From: Siniperca chuatsi
Taxonomy: Eukaryota; Chordata; Actinopteri; Centrarchiformes; Sinipercidae
Assembly: GCF_020085105.1 (NCBI RefSeq)
Contig: NC_058045.1
Span: 8,384,333 to 8,448,332, forward strand
Reading direction: 5' to 3'
Length of the DNA: 64,000 nucleotides
Position numbers and translations under genes: made by a program. This document shows, one piece after another, positions 14,401 through 25,000 of the stretch; position 1 is the first letter of the stretch; each line of letters opens with the position of its first letter. The notes under the pieces were generated by a model, which did no database searches, was not told where the DNA came from, and saw nothing but the letters and a program-made list of their open reading frames with translations.

Positions 14401-17400
14401 GATAGTCCAACCTGGGCGGGTAAGGCCGTAAAGAATTTGCTTAGTGTTATTTTTATCTTTTTAGAGTGCATTGCCCTTTTAATTTTAAACCATTTTGGTA
14501 ATGTACCCACATTAGATTAGATAAATATTAATGATTTTTTTCAGATGAAGCAACATAATAAAGTTTAAAACAAAATCTCACTTTAAGGTCCATTTAGTAG
14601 CTGTTCTGGAGCTTTCAATTGTATCACACAATCTTCCTCAGCAGATGGAGTTTGCCCAGTTGTCACGGAATAGTAGATGTTTAAATTTTCATTTTTCTTC
14701 TACTTGAAGGACTTCTAGTCCATGTTGGCTTAAAAGTTACATTTCAGAGTTCAGGCTTGAGCTTAAAAGTAGCAGTTGACAAAACAATCTCACCTCATGT
14801 TTTCAAGGTTCAGAATGAACTCAAACTTATTTAACCAATTAATAAAATGAATTTATGAATTAATGACAGTTGTGTATTGAATGTTGACTTATACTACATT
14901 ATCAGTTATTATATTTTTTAAGCCATAAAATGTAAAGTTTCTTCAATAATGTAATGCTTATTATAATGAACAGGAAATCACATCACATTACATTTATTTA
15001 GCTGACACTTTTATCCATAGTGACTTACAATAAGTGAATTTAGCCATGTGGATACACCCCCAAAATTGCAAGAATCATGCAAGTACATCAACTTCATCAA
15101 AATGCTGAACTGCTTCAAGTCCTGATGGGGAGCTCATTCCACCAATGTGGAGCCAGGACCCCAAAGATTTTGTTGAGCGGCAGCTGGGCCCCCCTCGTAG
15201 TGAGGGAGTAGCAAGCCGATTGGCAGAACTACTGCACTATTTGCTGTAAATTTTTATCATGCAAGTGTTTTGTGTTTTCTTTACCTTAGGACTTGTAATA
15301 TAGTGCTTCATTTTAAGACAGACATTTTTAAGTTCAAGAGTCAAAAAATGGCCATCATACTCATTAAATTAAACAAGTAAAAGAACAAAACATGACTTAA
15401 TGTGTTCTGATGACTTTTTTGTGCTCCAGATCTTCCTGAAAGAGGGCATTCTGAAGAAGCTGTCCAGGAAGGTCATGCAACCCAGAATGTTCTTCCTGGT
15501 ACAGTAACACCTATCTCTTCCTTCTCTTATTTAATTCTCATATAACATAAGCATGGTAATACTGCAATGACTGAATGTGTAATCTTCCTAACCAAATCTA
15601 CTGCACACTCTCCTACCTTCAGTTAGTCCAAAATGTGTTCTGTGAAGTTAGATACCTTTTTCCGTTAAGGCTTTTTTCCCTAAGACATTATACAGCCATA
15701 CATTATTGTATCTAACAGAACTGCTGTCCTCTTATGCTGCCATAAAGATCCTAAGGAAGTATAATGATAATATAGTATAATGTTTAATAAAGCTTAAATG
15801 TTTAATAAAGCTTAAACCTTAAGTTAGAGATCAGAGACTGTCCTGAGATCAAGGCCCTTTGATGATACAACCTCAAACTTTTTAACAGCTTGTATCGAAG
15901 CATTTTGGAGGCTATTGGAACGGAAAAATATCTTGAAATCAATTTGTTTTAACAAATCTTTTCTTAATCTTACTCTGAGCTCCTCTGTATTGTATTAGAA
16001 AAGACAGGATGGACAGAAATAACAGAAAGGAAATTATTTATCTTTGTCATTTCTCCTTTAGTTTAATGACACATTGCTGTACACCACCCCTGTTCAGTCA
16101 GGCCAGTACAAGTTCAACAACATGTTGTCTCTGGCTGGGATGAAGGTGAGAAATGTCTCTCCTTATTTCCTCGCACTCTTCATCTTTTCACAAGATATGT
16201 TATACGCTGCCATCACTGCTCACAATGAAAATAATTACAGGTTAGCAAACCAACCCAAGAGGCCAGTCAGAATGAGCTGAACATTGAGAGTGTAGAGCGC
16301 TCCTTCATTCTCTCGGCGAGGTAATGATCAGAAACAAAAGATATCTCTCTGTAATTTAAGAACATGTGTTGTTTCATAAGTCATTTCTGTCAGTCACCCT
16401 GTGTTTTACCTTGTAGTGCATAGGTCTGTGAATACTGTGCAGGTGTGTAGTCACACTTGGTTTTCTCTCTGCAGTTCGGCCACAGAGCGAGATGAATGGC
16501 TTGAGGCCATTTCCATGGCGATCAGTGACTACACCAGGAAGAAAATCAGTTTTATATCTGGCAAGCCCCTAGAAGAGGTCAGATAACATTTCCTGTTTGC
16601 AGTGTATGACCCTGTGTTATAGTGATGGATACAAACAAGTCTGTTTTATAGTGTATGTATGAGCAATGAGAGTTAACTCTGTTTTTATATATATATGTTC
16701 AGTTAGAGCTGAGTGATTGTGGTGTTGGTGCTCCTTTGGGATCCAAAGCCCCCATATGGATCCCTGACCTACGGACCACGATGTGTATGATCTGCACCTG
16801 TGAGTTCACCCTAACATGGAGGCGACACCACTGTCGTGCATGCGGAAAGGTAAGGTGACAAAAAAGTGGTCAGATTTGGAATAAAAAGTCTCTCCCTTCA
16901 AAAACAAATGTAGTTTCTGAAATATTCTTCATCAAAACAATGAGAGCTGCAAAAAAGGTGGCTTATTTAAACTGTGCATGAAAACTGAGCAGCTGATTAA
17001 AAAACTTTTACATGATTTAAAAATAGGACACTAGAGCACATAGAAAAGAAATGCTGTTCTAAAATAAGGAGAAAAATAACATTTCATGCTTTATTATCCC
17101 ACCAGGTGGTGTGCCAGTCTTGTTCCTCCAACAAACACTGTCTTGAATACCTAAAGAACCAGTTAGCACGAGTGTGTGACCAGTGTTTCCTTCTTCTTCA
17201 GCAGCAGAAAAGTAAGTCTGGCTTCCTTCCAACATTGTTTGCAATCTGATCCAAACACATCCTCATATTTTTTTTTATATTATCTAAGGCTGAAACATCA
17301 GTGTAGATTAGACACTGTGACACACCTTATAAACAACTGCATCTTTCACATTTCTGTTCTTCAGGTGAACAAGCCCTATCAGCAGCTGTATCCCCTGGAA

Positions 17401-18434
17401 ACAGAGCTACCTTTGCTTTCTCCAGGAAGCATAAGAAGATACCTGCGGCCCTCAAAGAGGTGACTAATGCTTTGTCCTGATCAAGATGCACTGTTGGTGA
17501 TAATGACCTGATATCTCATCAGATGGGTTTTACTTGTTTCAGGTGTCAGCAAACACAGACAACTCCTCCATGAGTGGGTATCTGCAGAGGTCAAAGGTCA
17601 ATAAGAAGCAGGGGAAGAGGCTGTGGTTCGTCATCAAAGACAAGGTCCTGTACACGTACGCTGCAAGTGAGGTAAGGTCTCTCCTACTTGTATCAATGAA
17701 AGTGCATACCTGCCAACACTCCTGTCTCTCCTGTATTTTAAGGCCATCTCCTGGCGCCCTCCCATTTTTTGTTTAATTTGCATGGCCATAAAACTTTATT
17801 ATGAATACATGGATCCAAGTTTTGGATGTTTGTCTGACATCACCCAAGTTGCCAGATCATCTATGAAACACAATCTACACACACAATCCACACACTACAT
17901 ACAATTTCAACCCATCTGTCACCACAAACTGGCAACCCACACCACGATCCAAGGGGCGTGTGCGCAGCTGCTCTCTGCTCTCGCAGGCAGACGGCCCAGA
18001 TAAGTTAACGTTAGCTGTTGTCAAAATGTCAGGGGAGGATAGCCCCCAGAAAAAAGAAACTCCCATCTTTTGAAATCTAAATGTTGGCAGGTACGGCCCA
18101 GTGTCATGTTATAATTGATCTAAAGGGAATAGATTTCATGTGCATCTAACATCATATTGTGTCTTCATGCAGGATGTTGCAGCCTTAGAGAGTCAGCCCC
18201 TGTTGGGGTTTATGTTGAAAGCAGATTCATCACAGAAGTTACAGTTTAAGCTTTACCACAAAAACACGCTTTACTACATTTTTAAAGCTGATGACGTCCA
18301 AACTGCACAGAGGTACAGTATAAAGAGGGGTGCCACTATTTTTCCATATCGTGACAGCAATAATTATACTAATAATAATCTATTTTGTTTTTTACAGATG
18401 GATCGAATCTTTCAAAGAAGCCACGGTGCTTTAA
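2487..18434 (+). CDS. fgd6: FYVE, RhoGEF and PH domain-containing protein 6
   Basis: Predicted guanine-nucleotide exchange factor for Rho-family GTPases (FGD proteins act on Cdc42), working at endosomal or phosphoinositide-rich membranes and on actin. Coding exons: 2487-2499, 3587-5561, 7615-7759, 8047-8114, 8827-8857, 12039-12190, 13089-13245, 13397-13484, 14043-14093, 14201-14259, 14348-14419, 15430-15498, 16062-16145, 16241-16320, 16475-16577, 16703-16849, 17106-17211, 17365-17459, 17543-17671, 18173-18312, 18398-18434. Every junction keeps phase, giving 1266 aa. Order: disordered proline-rich N-terminus (to about 663), acidic linker, DH (about 717-905), PH (about 930-1035), FYVE (about 1069-1128), PH (about 1170-1262). 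The DH to C-terminal part follows human FGD6 closely as I recall it, and the C-terminus (FKEATVL) matches the FGD6 ending better than FGD5. Two ATGs stand in tandem at 2487 and 2490; either could start the protein. Human FGD6 is longer (about 1430 aa), mostly because of its N-terminal region. Confidence 0.95.
3587..5561 (+). CDS. fgd6: fgd6 large exon 2: disordered N-terminal region
   Basis: This single exon codes for about half the protein (residues 5-663). It opens with [14 protein letters not shown] and has repeated PKP and PxxP motifs (also [23 protein letters not shown]), as expected for SH3-binding segments. A short Cys-rich piece ([10 protein letters not shown]) resembles the matching site in human FGD6 (SPMCSCSSEC). 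The later motif [10 protein letters not shown] and the Tyr-rich stretch [17 protein letters not shown] also have FGD6 counterparts; these tyrosines look like possible phosphosites (inference). An in-frame ATG at 3451 upstream is intronic: the acceptor at 3585-3586 has a strong pyrimidine tract and its phase matches exon 1. Confidence 0.93.
5816..5872 (+). other. fgd6: Candidate 57-bp in-frame cassette exon in fgd6 intron 2
   Basis: A T-rich acceptor (tcttttgttgcag) is followed by 57 bases with no stop in the needed phase and then a GTAGGT donor. Joined between exons 2 and 3 it would add 19 residues (including [18 protein letters not shown]) and keep the frame. I recall no matching segment in human FGD6, so it may be chance. 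The rest of intron 2 (to 7614) shows nothing coding. Confidence 0.25.
7615..14259 (+). CDS. fgd6: fgd6 acidic linker and DH (RhoGEF) domain exons
   Basis: Exon 7615-7759 is strongly acidic (DEEEEDDN), like the stretch before the DH domain in human FGD6. The DH domain begins in exon 8047-8114 ([10 protein letters not shown]) and runs to exon 14201-14259 ([10 protein letters not shown]). Visible conserved parts include [10 protein letters not shown] in the first helix, [29 protein letters not shown] and the DH signature [20 protein letters not shown]. The exon 4 donor is GT|gtaaga at 8115, which gives ES|VFVDV; reading past it meets a TAA at once. No catalytic-region loss is seen, so exchange activity is expected. 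Confidence 0.93.
8236..8545. repeat. SINE-like dispersed repeat with internal GT microsatellite
   Basis: Starts near a tRNA-like stretch with a good RNA polymerase III B box (GGTTCGATCCC at about 8294-8304) and continues with sequence common in fish genomes: ccacatgttgaagtgtcctc, a (GT)n tract at 8374-8402, and the tail gtgaagcgctttgagtggtc / acgctatacaaatacagtcc. The type assignment rests on memory of teleost repeats. It sits in fgd6 intron 4. Confidence 0.55.
9720..10735. repeat. Long imperfect inverted repeat around a small MITE
   Basis: The left arm (about 9720-10067) and the right arm (about 10446-10735) are reverse complements along most of their length, with many mismatches. Outer ends: ggtgagggtatgctcaaaaa at 9728 and the reverse complement of ttcaagcgtaccctcacc near 10711-10728. 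Shared inner blocks include cacacctggctaatcactgc (left) and its complement gcagcgattagccaggtgtg (right). The centre holds a separate TTAA-ended MITE. It could be a fold-back element or two opposed copies of one element. It lies in fgd6 intron 5, which otherwise shows no exon. Confidence 0.65.
10068..10328. mobile_element. TTAA-flanked MITE (piggyBac-type)
   Basis: Bounded by TTAA on both sides, with short inverted ends (aggtgcc at the left, ggctacct at the right). Length is 261 bases with no coding capacity. TTAA target duplications are typical of piggyBac-family elements (established). It sits between the arms of the larger inverted repeat. Confidence 0.5.
12280..12640 (+). mobile_element. 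Decayed Tc1-type transposon fragment
   Basis: Begins with tatatggccaaatgtatgt, which resembles the terminal repeat of a common Tc1-type element, and carries a broken reading of the DDE-transposase region: the piece around 12540-12600 reads [19 protein letters not shown], like the SPDLNPIEHLWDEL motif of Tc1 transposases. Stops and frameshifts show that it is dead. It is in fgd6 intron 6; the rest of that intron looks featureless. Confidence 0.6.
14348..16577 (+). CDS. fgd6: fgd6 first PH domain exons
   Basis: Five exons (14348-14419, 15430-15498, 16062-16145, 16241-16320, 16475-16577) code for the PH domain that follows the DH domain. Conserved segments are [50 protein letters not shown] and the C-terminal helix [19 protein letters not shown]. 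The Trp of the last helix, a hallmark of PH domains, is present. The domain is expected to bind phosphoinositides and support the DH domain. Confidence 0.92.
14582..14665. repeat. Short dispersed repeat, partner of a copy at 62.5 kb
   Basis: The stretch catttagtagctgttctgga ... tcacacaatcttcctcagca is nearly repeated at 62521-62575 (atttagtagctgttctgaca ... tcacacgatcttcctcagca). The two copies are about 48 kb apart on the same strand. The family is not known to me. Confidence 0.55.
14985..15240. repeat. Dispersed teleost repeat in fgd6 intron 11
   Basis: Contains acatttatttagctgacact, tccatagtgacttacaataa and, later, ggagctcattccaccaatgt. This is a layout I recall from many fish introns. 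No coding capacity is seen. The remaining introns between fgd6 exons 12 and 17 hold nothing I can name. Confidence 0.5.
15781..15816. repeat. Perfect 18-bp tandem duplication
   Basis: The unit tgtttaataaagcttaaa occurs twice without a gap (15781-15798 and 15799-15816) in fgd6 intron 12. It is a recent local duplication with no visible function. Confidence 0.9.
16703..17211 (+). CDS. fgd6: fgd6 FYVE zinc-finger exons
   Basis: Two exons (16703-16849 and 17106-17211) code for a complete FYVE finger: [20 protein letters not shown], then CGK-VVCQSC, then VCDQC. All four Cys pairs for two zinc ions and the basic R-R-H-H-C-R core for PI3P binding are present. The leading WxxD motif is seen as IWIPD. 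This predicts targeting to PI3P membranes, mainly early endosomes (family knowledge). Confidence 0.95.
17365..18434 (+). CDS. fgd6: fgd6 C-terminal PH domain exons
   Basis: Exons 17365-17459, 17543-17671, 18173-18312 and 18398-18434 code for a Ser-rich linker ending in [12 protein letters not shown] and the second PH domain ([20 protein letters not shown], then [20 protein letters not shown]). The last exon gives [11 protein letters not shown] and then TAA at 18432. The intron at 17672-18172 contains a transposon remnant that does not disturb the splice sites. Confidence 0.92.
17707..18093 (+). mobile_element. Non-autonomous DNA transposon with TACCTGCCAACA ends
   Basis: The ends are exact 12-bp inverted repeats: TACCTGCCAACA at 17707-17718 and TGTTGGCAGGTA at 18082-18093. 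Near the right end an ATG at 18026 opens a 15-codon ORF ([15 protein letters not shown]), which may be the remains of a transposase N-terminus, as in deletion derivatives. I cannot see a convincing target-site duplication. The element lies wholly inside fgd6 intron 19. Confidence 0.6.
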
Positions 18435-19620
18435 TATCGGTTAACAGTGTGTAGCTGTTCAACATACTTTTTTGCCCTTGCCTGAATTTTTTTTTACCTC
18501 AGTGCTCTCTGAATTCTGCAAAAAGTATCTGGAGACACCATATTGCATTGAAATAAAATCCAAATATATTATTTTATTGCTTTTATCAGACATACTGTAG
18601 TTACCCTTTACATTATTTTAACAGCACTCCTGTGGAGATGGGAATTACCCATGCTGTTTGTATGTTAATATGAATCATTTCCACCAGGATTTATGCAGTT
18701 TTAGCTACAATTTAAGAATCATGCTACAATCATCTGTAGCTATTTTAGATTTTTATGTCTTGATTTAAACATTGTAATTTTCTAGTAACCTGCTTGGATC
18801 GCCGTAGCACAGATTTGTAAATAAATTCCCTTTGTCAATAGATTTGTAATGAATACTGTCATAACATGTTGATCCACATTTACCAAATAATCTTTAGAGG
18901 TCAAAACAAATCATATGGATGTTTCTTGTTGTTTGGGAATGATTACTTTATTTCACCTTAGCTTTCACCTTACATTATTAAGCTTGTCTGTAACTTTGAG
19001 TCTAACCCAGAGTCTTAATGGTATATCAGGGGAATATTCACTGTACAATAATGTGTATTGTACTTAACTCAAATGGCTGTACATAGATTATATCCCTACA
19101 CACTCTGTTTCCATGAATCTCACTTTAAATTCTGTCACTGTAATACATTTTTTGTTTTACTGTGCTTTTTGTCATGGTCATCATGAGTGATGGCTGCACA
19201 TTACAATGGTGGGAAAGCAATGTGTTTTAATGGTCAGCAAATGGGGAAATAAATGACATAAATAATTATTGTACTGTAACTGAATAGCATTTTGAGTAGA
19301 TCATTTTATTCAAGAGTGTATTTTACTGAAATCCTGGACTTTGAAATCACATCCATTTCAGTGTATAATGTTGCAGAAATACCAGCAATTGTATAACTGT
19401 GGTGCCTTGAGTAGCCCGTGAGGTTGCTTTGACATTGTTCACTATATCATAAATTTAACATTTAAAACAAGGAAGCCTCCACTGTCTTCTCCGCCATCTG
19501 AATTCACAATATTTCATCTAATGATGTAGCCTGTCCTCTAAAGTAAAGTAGGTAAAAAGTACCTATTATTTTGATTAAGTTAAAAAAATAATAACTGAGG
19601 CCTAGTACGGTAAGGAGAAA
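18435..19620 (+). other. fgd6: fgd6 3' UTR and downstream spacer
   Basis: The first AATAAA after the stop is at 18552-18557, with further candidates near 18821 and 19247, so the 3' UTR could be short or up to about 0.8 kb. The rest is AT-rich and shows no ORF or repeat I recognise. Confidence 0.45.
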
Positions 19621-19910
19621 ATTACATTTGACAGGATAACTCACATTCACTCCGGTCTAGGCTATGAACCGCGGCTACCTAACTGCGCATGTGCATAAGG
19701 CGTTTATTGATGAAAAAAAGGTCACGAACTCTGACCCGCCCACCAACTGCAGCAAACAGTTAAAATATTAATTTATTTAAGACAATACATTATCTGACCC
19801 AACAGCTCCTTGGCAGGTAAGAAATATTCACCAATGTGGACGCATGAGGGGTTCACGGAAGAGACACGAGGGGCCAGTAAAACAGGAAGGGAGGGAGTGT
19901 TCAGTAAGTC
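19620..19910 (+). promoter_or_regulatory. nr2c1: Probable nr2c1 promoter and 5' non-coding exon
   Basis: CpGs become more frequent here than in the flanks. TGCGCATGTGCA at 19684-19695 is close to the NRF-1 consensus YGCGCAYGCGCR, often found in TATA-less promoters of broadly expressed genes. Possible first-exon donors are CAG|GTAAG at 19816 and GTAAGT at 19904. The exon that carries the start codon has its acceptor at 21967-21968, so a spliced 5' UTR is expected. Which donor is used cannot be decided here. Confidence 0.35.
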
Positions 19911-21059
19911 TACAGCGGGGAAGCAGCCATTAGCTACCAGCTAACAAACAGCTAACGTTAACCTAGCTCGTTAGCACTGTCGTCCGGAGCTCAGCGCATA
20001 AAAATTGAATTTGGCAAGTATGTAACAACGTTAGTATGTGTATGCGACGGCATAGCTGGTTCTTTAACTAACGTTACATGTTTATGTGTAGCTATTAGTA
20101 GCATTTCCGCAACAGTAACATCAACAGATATGCTAGCTAGCCAGCCAACATGCTTAGCCGCGTCTGCTAACCGTGTTACTGTTAACTGACATTAGCTGCT
20201 GTGCTAGCGTTGCTTTCTCTGTAAACTCAGCAGCTACATAATTGATTTTAAGTCTGAATATGACAACATCGTGTAGTGGTGTTGAATCGCCCGCTGTCTT
20301 GTTAAATTGCCGACTGACGTGGAAGTCCAGTGCAAAAATGAATGCGAATTTTGTCCAATTGTCAAAACCGTAGTCCCGCCGTTTGCTCTGCGATTCGGCA
20401 TTATGGGCCTTGAACCCTAGCATGCTTTAACCCTTCAATGTTGACCTTTCACCCACAGGAAAAGAAATACCTTTATCTTCCGTATCGATTTTAAATAGCT
20501 GGCTGTCAAGAGCTTGTTTATATTACTACGACAACTTAACAGCTCATTCGTTGTCACTTTACTGTGCATTTTAAGCTGAATTTTATAACAAGGCCACCAA
20601 TAGTACAGTTTCGAGCTAGCGCCGGCTAACGCTAGATTGTTAGCACAGGCCACAAACTAACATTAGTTCGTGACAGGCGATATAATAAATTAAATGTTTG
20701 TATTTTATCGGCTGGTTAACTAAAGATACGTTTAAGATCATTTTGACTTGGTTAGCTCGCAACATCGATCAAGTTTTGGCCAAAAATACCTTCTAGCTAA
20801 AGGGAGAGGTATGCGACTAAACGCGAGGGATACGAGTAGTTGTGACGTTAGTTAAGTGTTTGCAAGACTTAATTGCTCTTAGTGGTGATCTTAATAACAG
20901 CTTTGAGCTATTATACAGTGTATCAAATAGGAAATAATTTTAGTCCGAACACGGGGTCCCTCTACACACATCAGTATATATATAAATAAAATGCTATTTA
21001 CAAGTAAAAGTTTTATGAAATGTTTTATTGGATCTTAATTCAACACAGAGCTCAAATAT

Positions 21060-21440
21060 CTATTAAAGGACCAGGCTGATGGTATTTTATATTTTCGTAT
21101 TGTCAACAAATCCCCATGAAAAGACCACTACTAACAGTTAACTGATCCTGTTAACAAATATTGTCAGTGTAGCCTGAAAGAGCTTATTCCTCTGTATCAT
21201 AGACCTCCACTGTTGTCCAGAACTATTAAAAAAACATAACTGTCTTCCAGTCGTTGCCCTGGGTGACATGTTCCTGCATTACCTTGAACATGGGCGCTGT
21301 AGTCGATTTTGAGTCAGTCCTACATACTCTGTACAGCTTCTGTAAACACTAGTAGGATTTTACTTAATGTGTACAAATCTGCTAAAAAAATAGTCCCCAA
21401 CAAAAGCACTATTTACTCCTGTTGAACGTTACCGATACCC
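21060..21440. repeat. Dispersed teleost repeat in nr2c1 5' intron
   Basis: Begins attaaaggaccaggctgatg and includes attgtcaacaaatccccatg and tagtccccaacaaaagcact, phrases I recall from a common fish repeat. The exact right end is not clear. Confidence 0.4.
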
Positions 21441-21492
21441 GATAGTACAGCAGATAGACGGATTTGAAGATGAAAGTGTATATCATTTGGTC

Positions 21493-21678
21493 TTATGGAG
21501 ATGGTGGTGGAGAGCATTGTCTTACACGTTGGTCCAAAATCATCCATAGGTGTGAAACTGGGTTGAGCTTTGGTGACTGTAAAGGCCATAGCATTTTATT
21601 TACATAATTTTCATACTCACCAAACCATTCAGGGAGCCCTGGTGCATGGAAGCATCTGCATTTAATATGTTTCTCCAC
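21493..21678 (-). pseudogene. Tc1-type transposase C-terminal fragment
   Basis: On the minus strand 61 codons include ENYVNKMLWPLQSPKLNPVS followed by HLWMILDQRVRQ, the counterpart of the WP-Q-SPDLNPIEHLW-LE-RVR region around the last acidic residue of Tc1/mariner DDE transposases. The usual Asp is Lys here and the rest of the protein is missing, so it is inactive. Confidence 0.65.
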
Positions 21679-22031
21679 TTGTTTATTCAGGTTTTTCCTT
21701 TAATTTGTCCCCCATCTGTATATTTGTGACCCTGTTTGTTTTTTTTGTTTTTTTTTTTTAAATAAAGATTCACTATGAAAGAATGGGCTTGGGGCTGAGT
21801 GCCACAAACAGGGTAGGGAAGTCGGAAAGCATTGAGAAGTATTATACATGGGATTTGATGACAGTAAGCAAATTACAGAAAAAAGTCAGCCTTATCCTTG
21901 AAGGTATTCCCCTCACCTGACCGAGTTTGCTTTAATAAGACAAAGTAAAACATATGCTCTTTCTGCAGGTGTGCATGCCTCATGGGGCACTGATGTGAAG
22001 TGCAGTGGAAGAAGGTGTGTGCAGTATCAGA

Positions 22032-25000
22032 ATGGATGGACAGACTCAAAGGATTCAACTTGTGTCAGCAGACAGCAGCATGGCATTAGGACACAGAATA
22101 CAGGTGATGGGACAGTCTGTCTGCCACTAGAGACTGTTATTCTGTTTTAATTGTGTGTGAATAAACACATATGCACAGTTTGCACATAATTGTGGCAAAA
22201 TTAGATCCAAGATCAAATAGCTGACAGTAAAACCAAGCACTGTCTCATATTTGTACAGTTTCTCCTTAGTACTCCAATGACGAGCACTGCTTTTGTATTA
22301 TTATTTTTTTCATATCATTAGAACATACAACATGCAGACCTTGTGAGCAGTTTCATGTAGGAACTGGAAAATAGTCCCTACATGAAACTGCTCACAACAA
22401 ATCTGTGGATTATCTTGAGTAACTGGGTCATGGAAACAGACATGTTTTTTGGCGCTTTGAGCACCACAAGTTGAGTGCCATATAGTCCCATTATATTCAA
22501 AAAATGCAGACATCTTTACGGACGATATCTCCATGGTCTGCAACTCACACCAAAACAATCTAGATGGATAAATAGCACTACAGGTAGGAGGAAAAATATG
22601 TTTGATGAATATGATTTTGGGGTGAACTGTCCCTTTAACTTCTCCCACACTTTTACTTCATATATAGTCAGCACTTCCTCATGTTTTGATTTTTTAAATT
22701 TTTTATAGATTGTAACTGATCAGCAGACTGGCCAGAAGATCCAGATCGTCACAGCACTTGAGCCATCTTCCCCTGGAAAGCAGCAGTTTATCCTAGCAAA
22801 TGCTGACTATTCCCCTGGTGGGAAGGTGATCCTGGCCAAGCAGGAAGGCTCACCCAACAAGGTCATTCTCTCTTCTCCAGACGGCTCTGGGGTTAACCAG
22901 CTGTTGTTTGCCTCCCCTGAACTGGCTGGGCAGCAGATTCAGGTATCGCCAGAGGATATTAGTGACTTCTTTCCACCAGTTTTGATAAACAAGTTACTGA
23001 AAGGTCTTATGACTGAAGCATGAACATGTTTAGTCAGTCAAAACTTATTGCAATGTTTGCTGTATTAAATTACTTCATTGTCTTTGGTTGTTTGGCAGTT
23101 TGTGACTGAAGGGTCAGACCAGTCTATTGTGAAGCCGGTTGTGGAGTACTGCGTTGTCTGTGGTGATAAAGCCTCGGGTAGGAATTAAGTTACATTATTA
23201 TTTTTCAGTAACACACGTGAGCAAGCATTCGCCAACCTGACCCTTTTTCTCTTTCCTCTCTCAGGGCGTCATTACGGAGCTGTCAGCTGTGAGGGCTGTA
23301 AGGGCTTCTTCAAACGCAGCATTAGAAAGAACCTAGTGTACACATGCAGGGGCTCCGGAGAGTGTGCCATCAACAAGCTTCACCGAAACCGCTGCCAGTA
23401 CTGTCGACTGCAGCGCTGCATGGCTCTGGGCATGAAACAGGATTGTAAGACACTGCTATATTTTCTATATACAGTTGTGGATATGTTATTTAGGACTCAC
23501 ATACATGAGGTCTGATGCCTTTGTTTTGTTTTCAGCTGTGCAGTGTGAGAGGAAGCCTGTTGAAGTGACTACCAGAGAGAAATCCGTCAACTGTGCAGCC
23601 TCCACTGAGAAGATCTACATCCGCAAGAACCTGTGTAGCCCTCTTGCCGCCACACCCACTTTTGTATCTGACAAGGAAACTGCTAGGTACAGCCACTTGG
23701 CAAAATATAATACACTAATTTACCAGTTTATTAGATACACCTATAAAGTCTAATACAACACAATAAATAGCCCTGCTGCAAACAATAACTTTGTATAATA
23801 TATTTGTTAAAATTCTAATAACTCCATTAGAAACTAGAAACACCTTTTGACAAGAGTTTGATTAACAACTTTATTATATTGCAGCATGGTTCCTAATTAC
23901 ATAATGCAGTGTGATATGTGAAATGTTTAATCTCTAACTTTAGGTCTACAAGTTTGCTTGAGTCAAGCATGTTGCTCAACATCCAACAACCCTTCTCCAA
24001 GCTGGAAAACACCATCTTGATTCCCGCATCTCCTGACAAGGTAACAACAATGCAGTCAAATGACATGTACATTAAACTAAAGTCTGACATATCATTCCTA
24101 CCTAGCCATTTAAATATTAAATATAATAAATATTATTAATAATAATATTAATATTAAAGCTAATGAGAATATTTGGGCTTTTAAATAAGTCAGATTGATA
24201 AATTATAATTAAGAAAGGAGTAATTGCTTGTTCATTAATGGTGCGTGTGTCTAAACCTCTGTGTGACGTCGACCAGTTCTGTCCTTGTTATTCTTTCTGG
24301 GAGTAGTTCAGTGATAAGCACAAATGTTTTCCTAACTGGAGACAGGGCAGTGAAAACTAATTAAAATGTCTGTGTTTATGAAACATGATAAATTACCGTT
24401 ACCTGTTCAGCAGGATGACCCGTCTCAAGGTGACCTCGGCACGCTGGCAAATGTAGTATCGTCCCTCGCCCACCTCAACAAGACCAGAGAGCCAAGTGAC
24501 GGCGGCAATGATCTGATGGCAGTTGAAACGCTTAGCAATGGGGACAGCTCGATGACAGACATCCAAGGAGAAGAGCAAACTGCAAATGATATCACTCGGT
24601 GAGGGAGAATCAAGAGGCTTTGATACTGAGCAGTAGTTGTTTCTGAATAGTTTGATACATATACTGGAGATCTGCAGGAGCACTAGAGCAGAACCCGGGG
24701 GCTGTTTGTTTCTGTTTGTCACAAAGCTTTAATAGAATTTCCTGTAGAGCCATGTGGTTTCTCACTCAGCTCTTAAGGACTTAATTAGATTCACCCATAG
24801 TCAGTCAAAAATGCACCATATGTAATGGGTGCACTGCTTTGAGTTGTATATTTTCGGTTTCTGTGTAAGCTACAATATATTTGATGTCTAAATCAAAACG
24901 TGGATCTTTTAATGCAAACTGTTTGTGTTCATATTTTGCACATCATTAGAGCTTTTGACACCCTGGCCAAAGTCCTGCACCCTGGTGATGGCTCAGCAGG

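Noticed and set aside
22310..22708. Open frames over the hairpin element in nr2c1 intron 1
   Set aside because: They lie in a known type of non-coding DNA transposon remnant and differ in every frame.
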